Positions 26,135-34,128 of a DNA stretch of 64,000 nucleotides are shown one piece after another. Position 1 is the stretch's first letter. Each line of letters opens with the position of its first letter. The stretch is from Pseudomonadota bacterium (lineage in GTDB: Bacteria; Pseudomonadota; Alphaproteobacteria; Rhizobiales; Xanthobacteraceae): contig JAEXHR010000289.1 of NCBI GenBank assembly GCA_023449855.1, positions 1-64,000 of the forward strand, in the 5' to 3' direction. Under the pieces are notes generated by a model. That model saw nothing but the letters and a program-made list of their open reading frames with translations, had not been told where the DNA came from and did not search any database. Both the position numbers and the translations under genes were made by a program.

Positions 26135-27163
26135 ATGCTGAAACGTCTGTTTGTCGTCGCCACCGCTACCTTTGCACTGCTCAGCCATTCGCAGGCCCAG
26201 ACGATGAAGACGGTCAAGGTTGGCACCACCAATCTGTCGTCGGATATCGGTCTGTTCCTTGCCGAGAAACGCGGTTACTTCAGAGATGAAGGTTTGAAAG
26301 TCGAGCTCATCCCGTTCGATGCCGGTGCCAAGATGGTGGCGCCGCTCGGCGCCGGCGATCTCGATGCCGGCGCGGGCGCGGCATCCGCTGGGCTCTATAA
26401 TGCGGTCAATCGTGGGCTGAAGCTGAAAATGGTGGCCGACAAGGGCACCAATATCGCCGGCTACAGCTACAAGGCATTAATGGTTCGCAAGGACCTGATC
26501 GACTCCGGTGCGTTCAAGTCACTGGCCGATCTGAGGGGCAAGAAAGTCGCGATCATCGCCAATGGCGCGGCGGACGAGTCGGTGATCAATCAGGCGCTCA
26601 AGAAAGCCGGATTAAAAGACGACGATATCGAGAAGGTGTTTCTCCCGTTTCCGCAGCATCTGACGGCCTTCGCCAACAAGGCGATTGACGCTTCGATTTC
26701 CGCCGAGCCCGGCATCACGGCCATGGTGCGCAACAATGCCGCTGTTCGCTTTGTCGGCATCGATGACTTCTATCCGGTGCAGCAGACGGCGATGTTGCTC
26801 ATCAACGGCAAGTTCGCCGAGGACCGCAAGACCGTTACGGCCTTTCTCAAGGCCTATCTGCGCGGCGTCCGCGATTATGCGTCGACCTTGAAGGACGGCA
26901 AGATTGCAGGCCCCGGCGCCGAGGCCATGATCAAGGACATCGCCGAGATGACGGGGATCAAGGACGCCTCGCTGCTGCATCAGATGGTGCCGGTCTTCAT
27001 CGATCCCGATGGGCAGCTCAACCGCGCCAGCGTCGAGACCGATCTGGCCTATTTCAAGTCTCGCGGTCTGGTGGCGAACGACATCTCGACAGAAGGTGTG
27101 GTCGATATGTCCTTCGTCAACGAGTTGAAGCCGGTGCTTGGTCCGTTCAAGGCGGCGAATTAA
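26135..27163 (+). CDS. ABC transporter substrate-binding protein (NitT/TauT type)
   Basis: The 342-residue protein has a signal peptide (MLKRLFVVATATFALLSHSQA, cleavage near residue 21-22) and an NMT1/SsuA-like periplasmic binding fold (KVGTTNLSSDIGLFLAEKRGYF, GLKVELIPFDAGAKMVAPLGAGDLDAGAG). It captures a small, often aromatic or sulfonated, compound. It lies directly between the amidohydrolase and its ATPase and permease, so its ligand is probably the substrate of the molybdenum hydroxylase. Confidence 0.9.
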   Translation: MLKRLFVVATATFALLSHSQAQTMKTVKVGTTNLSSDIGLFLAEKRGYFRDEGLKVELIPFDAGAKMVAPLGAGDLDAGAGAASAGLYNAVNRGLKLKMVADKGTNIAGYSYKALMVRKDLIDSGAFKSLADLRGKKVAIIANGAADESVINQALKKAGLKDDDIEKVFLPFPQHLTAFANKAIDASISAEPGITAMVRNNAAVRFVGIDDFYPVQQTAMLLINGKFAEDRKTVTAFLKAYLRGVRDYASTLKDGKIAGPGAEAMIKDIAEMTGIKDASLLHQMVPVFIDPDGQLNRASVETDLAYFKSRGLVANDISTEGVVDMSFVNELKPVLGPFKAAN

Positions 27164-27187
27164 GCGGGCTGAAGGGAGGTCCTGGCG

Positions 27188-28012
27188 ATGCAGGCGATCA
27201 CTCCGGTGCCTTCTTTGGAGCAGTCCGTGGGTGGCGCGAAGATCAGTCTGCGCGATGTTTCCAAGCGCCATGACGGGCAGCTGGCGCTGGACGAGATCAC
27301 CCTCGATATTCCCGCCAGCACCTTCTTCGTGGTGGTCGGGCCAAGCGGCTGCGGCAAGACGACCTTGCTGCGGATGCTGGCTGGCCTCGATGCGCCATCC
27401 AGCGGCGAGATCCGTATCGGCGACCCACAGCCCGGGCAACCGCAGAACGCGATGGTGTTCCAGGGCGACTCACTGTTTCCATGGATGACGGTTTGGGACA
27501 ACGCGGCCTATGGCTTGAGGATGCGCAAGGTGCCGACCGCGCGCATCGCCGATGTTGTCGGACACTTCCTGAACAAGACCGGCATGTACGGCGTGCGGGG
27601 GCTCTATCCGCATCAGCTCTCCGGTGGCATGCGTCAGCGCGTGTCGATCGCGCGGGCCTTCGCCACCGATCCCGACATTCTCCTGATGGATGAGCCGTTC
27701 TCCGCGCTTGACGAGCAGAACAAGACATTGCTGCACGAGGAGCTGCTGCGAATCTGGGAGGAGACGCGCAAGACCGTGGTGTTCATTACTCACAGTGTCG
27801 ACGAAGCCGTGACGCTGGGGGACCGGATCATGGTGATGACGGCAGGGCCGGGACGCATCAAGACCATCGTTCCGGTCACGCTGCCGCGCCCGCGCAATGT
27901 GGTCGAGCTACGGCACACGCCTGCCTATGGCGAACTCGTCTATGACATCTGGGCGCAATTGCGCGAGGAAGTCGATCGTGTACGCCGCCGCGAGTCCGAA
28001 GGAAAGGCATGA
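27188..28012 (+). CDS. ABC transporter ATP-binding protein (NitT/TauT type)
   Basis: This 274-residue ATPase has Walker A (GPSGCGKTT), the Q-loop (VFQGDSLFPWMTVWDN), the signature LSGGMRQRVSIARA and Walker B (ILLMDEPFSALDEQ). The late TLGDRIMVMTAGPGRIK segment is typical of SsuB/TauB importers. It powers uptake through the permease that follows. The ATG at 27188 follows a GGGAGG ribosome-binding site, and the end overlaps the permease start by four bases. Confidence 0.93.
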   Translation: MQAITPVPSLEQSVGGAKISLRDVSKRHDGQLALDEITLDIPASTFFVVVGPSGCGKTTLLRMLAGLDAPSSGEIRIGDPQPGQPQNAMVFQGDSLFPWMTVWDNAAYGLRMRKVPTARIADVVGHFLNKTGMYGVRGLYPHQLSGGMRQRVSIARAFATDPDILLMDEPFSALDEQNKTLLHEELLRIWEETRKTVVFITHSVDEAVTLGDRIMVMTAGPGRIKTIVPVTLPRPRNVVELRHTPAYGELVYDIWAQLREEVDRVRRRESEGKA

Positions 28013-28782
28013 GCGAAGTGCGATCGAAACCGGTGCTCGGCAATCGCGCTATCGGCATCCTGCCGCCGCTGATCCTGCTCGGCGTGTGGGAAATCTGCGC
28101 GCGCAGCGCCATCGTCGATGTCAGGTTCTTTCCTGCGCCGTCGAATGTGATCATCCATCTGGTTGAGATGATCGGGTCGGGGGAGCTGTGGCGGCATCTC
28201 GGCGCCAGTCTCTATCGTCTCGCGGTCGGCTTCTTCGTCGGCTGTGTCCCGGCGATCGCGATCGGTCTCGCGATCGGTCTCTATCGACCGGTGCGTGCTG
28301 CGCTTGATCCGCTGATCTCGGCGACCTATCCGATTCCGAAGAGCTCGCTGCTGCCGCTGATCCTGCTCATTTTCGGGCTCGGCGAGAGTTCGAAGATAGC
28401 CATGGTGGCGATCGGGGTGTTTTATCCGGTGGTGATCAATACGGCCGCAGGCGTGCGTCAGATCGCGCCGATCTTTCTCGATGTCGGTCGCAATTTCGGC
28501 GCCAGCCGGTTCAACATGTTCCGCACGGTGGCTCTGCCCGGCGCGCTGCCGCTCATCATGACCGGCGTGAAGCTTGGTGCCGGCATGGGCCTCGTGCTGA
28601 TCGCCATCGCCGAGATGGTCGGCGCCAAGAGCGGCCTCGGCTACATGATCTGGAATGCCTGGGAGTTATTCGACGTCCAAACCATGTATGTCGGTCTGTT
28701 CGTCATCGCGATCATCGGTTTCCTGCTCAATGCCGGCTTCGACATGCTGGAGCGGGTGATCGTGCCGTGGCGGAAGGGCTGA
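28009..28782 (+). CDS. ABC transporter permease (NitT/TauT type)
   Basis: The 257-residue membrane protein has about six transmembrane helices and the EAA loop region PIPKSSLLPLILLIFGLGESSK / FNMFRTVALPGALPLIMTGVKLG typical of SsuC/TauC permeases. It completes the importer whose other parts are encoded just upstream. It overlaps the ATPase gene by four bases. Its stop lies six bases from the end of the convergent FAD-binding protein gene. Confidence 0.92.
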   Translation: MSEVRSKPVLGNRAIGILPPLILLGVWEICARSAIVDVRFFPAPSNVIIHLVEMIGSGELWRHLGASLYRLAVGFFVGCVPAIAIGLAIGLYRPVRAALDPLISATYPIPKSSLLPLILLIFGLGESSKIAMVAIGVFYPVVINTAAGVRQIAPIFLDVGRNFGASRFNMFRTVALPGALPLIMTGVKLGAGMGLVLIAIAEMVGAKSGLGYMIWNAWELFDVQTMYVGLFVIAIIGFLLNAGFDMLERVIVPWRKG

Positions 28783-28788
28783 GAGGAG

Positions 28789-30156
28789 CTAACAGATCGT
28801 CGTGGCCTTCAGCGTGTCGGCGATGTTGAGGATCTGCTGGCGAATATTGGTTGCAGCCGTCACTTCCCAGAACGCGCCGCGCGTGGCATGCCCGATGGCA
28901 TAGAGACCGGCCTGGATGTCTCCTGCGTGATCCTTGATCTGGCATGTCTCGTCGACATCCAGTCCGAGGCCGTTATTGCCACGTCGGGCGATGCCCGAAG
29001 CGAGTATCGATTTGACAAGTGGGTTTTCGATACGGTCATAACGCTCTTCGGGGCCGGTGCAATTCAGGATCCAGTCGACCGTCATTTGCATGGCCGTGCC
29101 GCCGCGTCGGTGGATCGCGACATCGTAGCCTGCAGGCGTTGCCTTGGCGCCGACGATCCGGCCGGCGAGCACATTGAGCTCTTGCATGCTCTGCAGCGCG
29201 TCCAGCGATTGCGCCACGTCGGGCGCTAGCCGGTGTCGATGCACAAGCCAGATGGCGCGGAGATGGCGCGAGAAGCGTTCGCGTTCGATCTGCGATGCGT
29301 CGGTCCATAGCCGGGCGATCTGGAGTCGGAACGTATCGACCGAGGTCTGCCACGGAATGCCTGCCGCCATCTTGCGGCGCGTATCCTTCAGCAGGGCAGC
29401 GAAGACGCCGCGGGCGGACGGCTCTGGCCAGTTCTCCAAGGGAGCCGGGTCGGTCTGCGCCGGTGCGTCGATGAGAGGCAGCAATCCGCGGCGGGAGATC
29501 ATGGTGATCGGCCGCTGCATACCGCGGCGATGGAGGTCGATCACTACATCGACGGCTGTCGCACCGGTCCCGATCACCAGCACATGGTCGTTCACGCCGA
29601 TCGGATCGAGTGCGCCAGGTGCCCAGACATCGGTGATGGAGCGCGGCGACGTCTCGACGCCGGGAAACGGCGACGGCGATGGATTGCCGAGGCAGAGGAG
29701 TACGAGATCGAATGTCTGGCGCTGGCCCGAGGAATTCGTTAGTTCATAATCGGAGTGCCTGCGCTCGATATGTGCGATGGCGTCGGTGTTGATGGACGCC
29801 CGGCCACTCGCGACGATCTGCGATAACTGCGCGGCGACGTAATCGCCATAGACCCAGCGCGGCACGAACGAATCGGAATAGTCGCGCCAGTCCGCTTGCC
29901 CGGTCTCGGTCAGCCAATCGGCAAAGCCTTCGGTGTCTTCGGCGCTAACGCCCCCCATCTTGTAGGCTGGCACATTGATGCGATGCCATGCTGCCTTTGC
30001 CGAATAAGCGAGGCCCCGGCCGAATGCACCATTTCGATCGAAGACCGCGATCGACTCGATCTGCGGCAATTTCGAGAGCGCGAGGGCGGCAAAGGAGCCG
30101 GCCACGCCACCGCCAACGACGGCTACGCGCCATCGTTTGGAAGAATTCGCAGTCAT
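28789..30156 (-). CDS. FAD/NAD(P)-binding protein
   Basis: This 455-residue protein has a Rossmann motif VAVVGGGVAGSFAALALSKL near the start and a second GxGxxA motif, VLVIGTGATAVDVVIDLHRRG, near residue 195. LNCTGPEERYD and GLYAIGHATRGAFWEV follow near the C-terminus. This is the pattern of the FAD-NAD(P)-binding family (PF13454) found in several uncharacterised oxidoreductases. It could be a flavin monooxygenase or reductase. It is convergent with the importer operon, so involvement in the same pathway is only a guess. Confidence 0.85.
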   Translation of the reverse strand: MTANSSKRWRVAVVGGGVAGSFAALALSKLPQIESIAVFDRNGAFGRGLAYSAKAAWHRINVPAYKMGGVSAEDTEGFADWLTETGQADWRDYSDSFVPRWVYGDYVAAQLSQIVASGRASINTDAIAHIERRHSDYELTNSSGQRQTFDLVLLCLGNPSPSPFPGVETSPRSITDVWAPGALDPIGVNDHVLVIGTGATAVDVVIDLHRRGMQRPITMISRRGLLPLIDAPAQTDPAPLENWPEPSARGVFAALLKDTRRKMAAGIPWQTSVDTFRLQIARLWTDASQIERERFSRHLRAIWLVHRHRLAPDVAQSLDALQSMQELNVLAGRIVGAKATPAGYDVAIHRRGGTAMQMTVDWILNCTGPEERYDRIENPLVKSILASGIARRGNNGLGLDVDETCQIKDHAGDIQAGLYAIGHATRGAFWEVTAATNIRQQILNIADTLKATTIC

Positions 30157-30291
30157 TGAGCTGGAGCGTTGCGAGAGAATGATTGGCTCGTCGGCAGCGT
30201 GAAATCGATTGATTTATTCCATGCTGCAGATGCTCAGCGCAAGCCCCCGCACGATCAAATCGGGATCGCGCGGAGCGAATAATGGAGCGAG

Positions 30292-30657
30292 TTAGCGGGG
30301 AGACTGTTCGACAACCCGCAATACGTCGATCGGGCTCCAGGGCTTCGCCATGAACAATGTGCCATCAGGCAATCGGCGGACGCGCGGCGCACCGGATGTG
30401 ACGACCACCTTCAAATCGGGGTAGCGCTGCTTGGCGAGATAGGCGAGCTCGACGCCGTCCATCATGCCCGCAAGCTCGACATCGGTGAACACCATCGAGA
30501 CATTGTCGCCGGACTCTTCGAGCACGAGGACGGCCGCTTCTGCGCTCTCACATTCGATGACGTCCATTTCGCTTTCTTCGAGCAACAGGCTGACGAGGGT
30601 GCGTTGCGCCTCGTCGTTTTCGACCACCAATGCAGTTGACCTGTGTGCATATCCCAT
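30292..30657 (-). CDS. Single-domain response regulator (receiver only)
   Basis: The 121-residue protein is a CheY-like receiver domain without an output domain. The acidic pocket (VVENDEAQR), the phospho-acceptor Asp in MVFTDVELAG (about residue 50), the conserved Thr/Ser in VVVTSGA and Lys in LFMAKPWSP are present. I chose ATG 30657, which follows a GGAGG ribosome-binding site by seven bases; an upstream in-frame start lacks one. No histidine kinase is nearby, so it is an orphan whose partner is elsewhere. Confidence 0.88.
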   Translation of the reverse strand: MGYAHRSTALVVENDEAQRTLVSLLLEESEMDVIECESAEAAVLVLEESGDNVSMVFTDVELAGMMDGVELAYLAKQRYPDLKVVVTSGAPRVRRLPDGTLFMAKPWSPIDVLRVVEQSPR

Positions 30658-30792
30658 GGGGGAACCTCCGTGGTTGTTGCGACAGGAGGGCAATGCATGA
30701 ATTCATCGGGAGTTCATCAATAAGACAGAGTTCCCGCGACTAATCTTGTTACCGCCATGCATGCCTGACGGGATCATCTGCTCTTCGGCGGT

Positions 30793-31611
30793 TCAGTCAA
30801 CCGTCGGGGACTTCGAGCCGGTTGTTTGGCGCATCGATTGTGGCAGCAGGTAAGGCATCCCGTTCTCTGACTGCGCAACCGTAACATCGATATGGAACAC
30901 GCGTCGGAGGACATCGCTGGTGATGGTCTCTTGTGGTGTTCCCTCGGCGGCGATGGCGCCATCACACATGACGACGATGCGATCGGCGAAGCGGATGGCG
31001 AGATTGAGATCGTGCAGAACGGCGATGACTGCCGTGCCATTGCGCGCCCGCAGCTTCGATGTCTCCACCAATGCGATCTGGTGCCGCAGATCGAGGCTCG
31101 ATGTGGGCTCGTCGAGCATCAGCACGCCGGGACCGCACGCTGCTTCGCCGCAGGCGAGTTGTACGAGGATGCGGGCGAAATGCGCACGCTGTTGCTCGCC
31201 GCCTGACATTGTCGGCAATTCGCGATGCCGGAATGCATCGAGGCCGACTTCTGCAATCGCATCGTCGATCAGCTCCTGTATCGCTGTGAGCGGGCGATTG
31301 CCGCCGCCCATGCGAACGACTTCCTCGACCGTGAAGGGAAAGCTGACTGTGACATGTTGTGACAGCATCGAACGTTGCATCGCGAGGTCGGCAGGCGACC
31401 AGGTGTCGATGCTTCGCCCTTTCAGCACGACGCTGCCGTGCGTCGGGCGCAGATCGGCGGATAACAGGCGCAGCAGCGTCGATTTGCCGGCGCCGTTGGG
31501 GCCGACGATGGCGACCATCTCGCCGCCGCGAAGCGACAGATCTACCTGCCGAAGCAATGTCGCCTGTCCTATCGAAAGCGAAACGCCGGATGCTGTGATG
31601 AGTTCTGTCAC
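30793..31611 (-). CDS. hmuV: Hemin ABC transporter ATP-binding protein HmuV
   Basis: HmuV powers heme import through HmuU. The 272-residue ATPase has Walker A (GPNGAGKSTLL), the signature MSGGEQQRAHFAR and Walker B (GVLMLDEPTSSLD). Start GTG 31611 (VTELITASGVSLS) overlaps the hmuU stop in a GTGA; longer in-frame starts lie inside hmuU. The gene is last in the hemP-hmuT-hmuU-hmuV run, transcribed leftward. Confidence 0.93.
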   Translation of the reverse strand: MTELITASGVSLSIGQATLLRQVDLSLRGGEMVAIVGPNGAGKSTLLRLLSADLRPTHGSVVLKGRSIDTWSPADLAMQRSMLSQHVTVSFPFTVEEVVRMGGGNRPLTAIQELIDDAIAEVGLDAFRHRELPTMSGGEQQRAHFARILVQLACGEAACGPGVLMLDEPTSSLDLRHQIALVETSKLRARNGTAVIAVLHDLNLAIRFADRIVVMCDGAIAAEGTPQETITSDVLRRVFHIDVTVAQSENGMPYLLPQSMRQTTGSKSPTVD

Positions 31612-32705
31612 AGGCCGACCAGTCCGCGCTGACGCAACAGGATGAGCAGGAAAACCGGCGCGCCGACGGCAGCGGTCAGAATGCCGATGGGCATTTCCGC
31701 GGGGGCGACGATGGTGCGGGCCAGCGTATCGGCGCCGACCAGCATCGCCGCGCCGAGGCCGATCGATGCCGGCAGCAAGAGCCGGTGGCCGGGCCCGATC
31801 ATCAGTCGCAGCAGATGCGGCACGACGATGCCGACAAAGCCGACCACGCCGCAAATGGAGACGGCAACGCCGGTCATTGCGGAGATGATGACGATGCAGA
31901 TGCGCTTGAGGCGCTCGACATCGATGCCCGAGTGAAACGCCTCAGACTCGCCGAGGATCAGCACGTCCAGGCCGCGATGGATGAAGACCATGGCGATCAA
32001 AGCGAGCGCGAAGACGGGGATGATCGTCGTCGCCTTGCTCCAGGTCGCGCCACTGAGCGAACCGAGCAGCCAGAAAGTGATGTCGCGGAGCTGGCGGTCG
32101 TCGGCGATGAAGACGAGCAGACCGATGCCGGCATTGGCGATGGCGGCGATGGCAAGGCCCGCGAGCAGGAAGACCGCAATCGACGTGCGCCCGCTGCGGG
32201 TGGCGATACGATACAGGATAACGGTCGTCAGCAGCGAGCCGAGAAAGGCTGCAAGCGGCAACAGGACCGGCTGCAGGAACTGGATATGCGCGGCCAAATG
32301 GCTGTCGCTGATGACGATGGCGCCGGCGGCCGCAAAGGCGCCGCCGCTGGACACGCCGACGAGCGCCGGATCGGCCAGTGGGTTGCGAAACAGCCCCTGC
32401 ATGATGGCGCCAGCCGCGCCAAGAATGCCGCCGATCATCGCAGCCACGGCAATGCGTGGCAGACGGATCGACCACAGGATCAACTGATCGCGGGCGTGAA
32501 ACGTATCGCCGGGGCCGGGCGACGCGAAGCCAAGCGCTGCAGGCAGGCGCGACAATGGAATGCCGGCGGCGCCGACGGTGGCCGCGAGCACTACGGCGAG
32601 CAACAGCAACAAAATGAGGCCGCTGACAACCAACGATGTCGGCGGACGCCGGACATGACCCTTCGTTCTGATGAAAGCCTCGGGCTTGACGTTGGCGAGG
32701 CTCAT
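31608..32705 (-). CDS. hmuU: Hemin ABC transporter permease HmuU
   Basis: The 365-residue FecCD-family permease has about nine to ten transmembrane helices. Typical motifs are IPLSRLPAALGFASPGPGD, LWSIRLPRIAVAAMIGGILGAAGAIMQGLFRNPLADPALVG and CGVVGFVGIVVPHLLRLMIGPGHR. It forms the inner-membrane channel for heme handed over by HmuT. Its ATG at 32705 almost abuts the hmuT stop at 32707, and its stop overlaps hmuV, so the set is a tight operon. Confidence 0.95.
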   Translation of the reverse strand: MSLANVKPEAFIRTKGHVRRPPTSLVVSGLILLLLLAVVLAATVGAAGIPLSRLPAALGFASPGPGDTFHARDQLILWSIRLPRIAVAAMIGGILGAAGAIMQGLFRNPLADPALVGVSSGGAFAAAGAIVISDSHLAAHIQFLQPVLLPLAAFLGSLLTTVILYRIATRSGRTSIAVFLLAGLAIAAIANAGIGLLVFIADDRQLRDITFWLLGSLSGATWSKATTIIPVFALALIAMVFIHRGLDVLILGESEAFHSGIDVERLKRICIVIISAMTGVAVSICGVVGFVGIVVPHLLRLMIGPGHRLLLPASIGLGAAMLVGADTLARTIVAPAEMPIGILTAAVGAPVFLLILLRQRGLVGL

Positions 32706-32706
32706 T

Positions 32707-33687
32707 TCACTGGCGGCAATTGACGGTCAGCGAGGCCGGCTGGAATGCCGCGGCGTCCTTTGTCAGCGCCGGGTCGATCTTGAGCGCCAGATCGCGCGCG
32801 GCTGCGGCAGTACGCGGACCGAAGCCGAGCAGATAGAGGCCGTCCATGGCCACAAAGCTCTTGCTCTTCGCCGCCGGCGTTAGCGCGAAGGCAGGATTGG
32901 CGAAGATCGCAGTCGCCGGGATCGAATCCTTTCCGCGATCCATGGCGAGGATGTGATCGGGCCGCGCCGCAGCGATCGCCTCGTCGCTCATGATCTTGTA
33001 GCCGTCGAACCCGTCTGCAACATTGATGCCGCCGGCCAGTTTGATGATTTCACTGGCGGCGGTCTTCTGACCAGCCACCATGGCGCGGCCGTCGAGTAAT
33101 GACATCACGAACATCACGCGCGGCGGTGCCTTCAACTTGGCACGCAGATCGCGCAGTCCGGCGAGATCGGCCTCGACGGATTTGGCGAGGCATTCGCCGC
33201 GCGCTTCAAGGCCTGTGACTTTGGCGACCATCCGGATCTTCTCGATCATGCCGGTCTCGGAATAGGAGTCCGGGACCATGATCAGCGGGACCTTCGCCGC
33301 ATCGATGACCTCGATGGTTTCCTTCGGCCCGGCGCCCGCGATCGCCAGCACAAGCTGCGGATTGAGGCCGAGCACGCCTTCGGACGACAATTGGCGCATA
33401 TAGCCGACATTGGGTTTGTCGGTCATCGCCTTGGGCGGATAGAGGCTGGTGGTATCGATGGCGACGACCCGGTTTTCGGCCCCCAGGGCGTAAAGAATCT
33501 CGGTGATCGCACCGCCGACCGAAACGATGCGGGTCGGATGGCCGATGGCGACGTCACGCCCGCGGGCATCGTGAATGACGACATCCTCGGCTGCCGCAGC
33601 CGCGGAAAAGGTAAGGTAGCTGCTCAGCGCAGCACATTGCAGGGCGCGGATGAGAGTGCGGCGGCGGGGGGACAAAGCGGGGATCAT
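32707..33687 (-). CDS. hmuT: Periplasmic hemin-binding protein HmuT
   Basis: The 326-residue protein has a signal peptide (RTLIRALQCAALSSYLTFSAAAAA, about residues 10-33) and the FhuD/HmuT binding fold. TRIVSVGGAITEILYALGAENRVVAID and VGYMRQLSSEGVLGLNPQLVLA are family motifs; the Tyr in YMRQL is the expected heme-ligand position. It carries heme across the periplasm to HmuU. Its start overlaps the end of the small hemP-like gene by four bases. Confidence 0.93.
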   Translation of the reverse strand: MIPALSPRRRTLIRALQCAALSSYLTFSAAAAAEDVVIHDARGRDVAIGHPTRIVSVGGAITEILYALGAENRVVAIDTTSLYPPKAMTDKPNVGYMRQLSSEGVLGLNPQLVLAIAGAGPKETIEVIDAAKVPLIMVPDSYSETGMIEKIRMVAKVTGLEARGECLAKSVEADLAGLRDLRAKLKAPPRVMFVMSLLDGRAMVAGQKTAASEIIKLAGGINVADGFDGYKIMSDEAIAAARPDHILAMDRGKDSIPATAIFANPAFALTPAAKSKSFVAMDGLYLLGFGPRTAAAARDLALKIDPALTKDAAAFQPASLTVNCRQ

Positions 33688-33878
33688 TTGGTCAAAATCA
33701 GCTTGTTCTGGAATGTCAGGCGCAGCCGGTAAGTGTCTTCGCCGTGCGTGATCAGCAATTCACGCTGGTCAGCGAACAGCTCCTTGCTGTCCATCCTGTC
33801 GCCGTTCACGAAGATGCTGCGCTGCGCCGGAGCCTTGATGCCAGCGGCGTTGCTGCCGTCGTGAGAACCCGTGTCCAT
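33684..33878 (-). CDS. hemP: Hemin uptake protein HemP/HmuP
   Basis: This 64-residue protein has the HemP core: SKELFADQRELLITHGEDTYRLRLTFQNKLILTK fits the [ST]xxLF.....I.H....YRLR.T..GKLILTK family pattern. In Bradyrhizobium, HmuP proteins act as activators of heme-uptake genes. The gene is first in the leftward hmuTUV operon and divergent from the heme receptor gene over 250 bases, in keeping with such a regulatory role. The start may be a few codons further in. Confidence 0.9.
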   Translation of the reverse strand: MDTGSHDGSNAAGIKAPAQRSIFVNGDRMDSKELFADQRELLITHGEDTYRLRLTFQNKLILTK

Positions 33879-34128
33879 CGTGTCAATCTGCCCGGTCGAT
33901 GAAATTCGTCAGGCAGTTATAGGTTTCGGCAGCCGGCATCGCCAAGCGTTGCAGTCTATAATCAATGTAAAGAGAGCAGGGGTCGGTTGACCCATTTGTT
34001 ACCGCGCCTTAATCGAAAGTGGCGGTTTGGTGGCGGGGATCACCGAGTCGCATTCGAGAGCCAGCAAGCCTGCCTGTTTCGCAGCGTCAGCCAGCCAAGC
34101 ATTTCCATTGTCACTTGGGGAATAGGTT
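33879..34128. promoter_or_regulatory. Divergent hemP / heme receptor promoter region
   Basis: The 250 bases between the divergent heme genes must hold both promoters and the iron-responsive site (Irr or HmuP in Bradyrhizobium). A TTGACC...TTAATC pair (about 33988-34015) is a weak candidate for the receptor promoter. I could not find a convincing iron control element by eye. Confidence 0.4.

Noticed and set aside
33960..33982. Degenerate inverted repeat resembling an iron-responsive site upstream of the heme genes
   Set aside because: Only about half the positions pair, and it does not match the Irr-type element I know. I left it as an unassigned promoter region.
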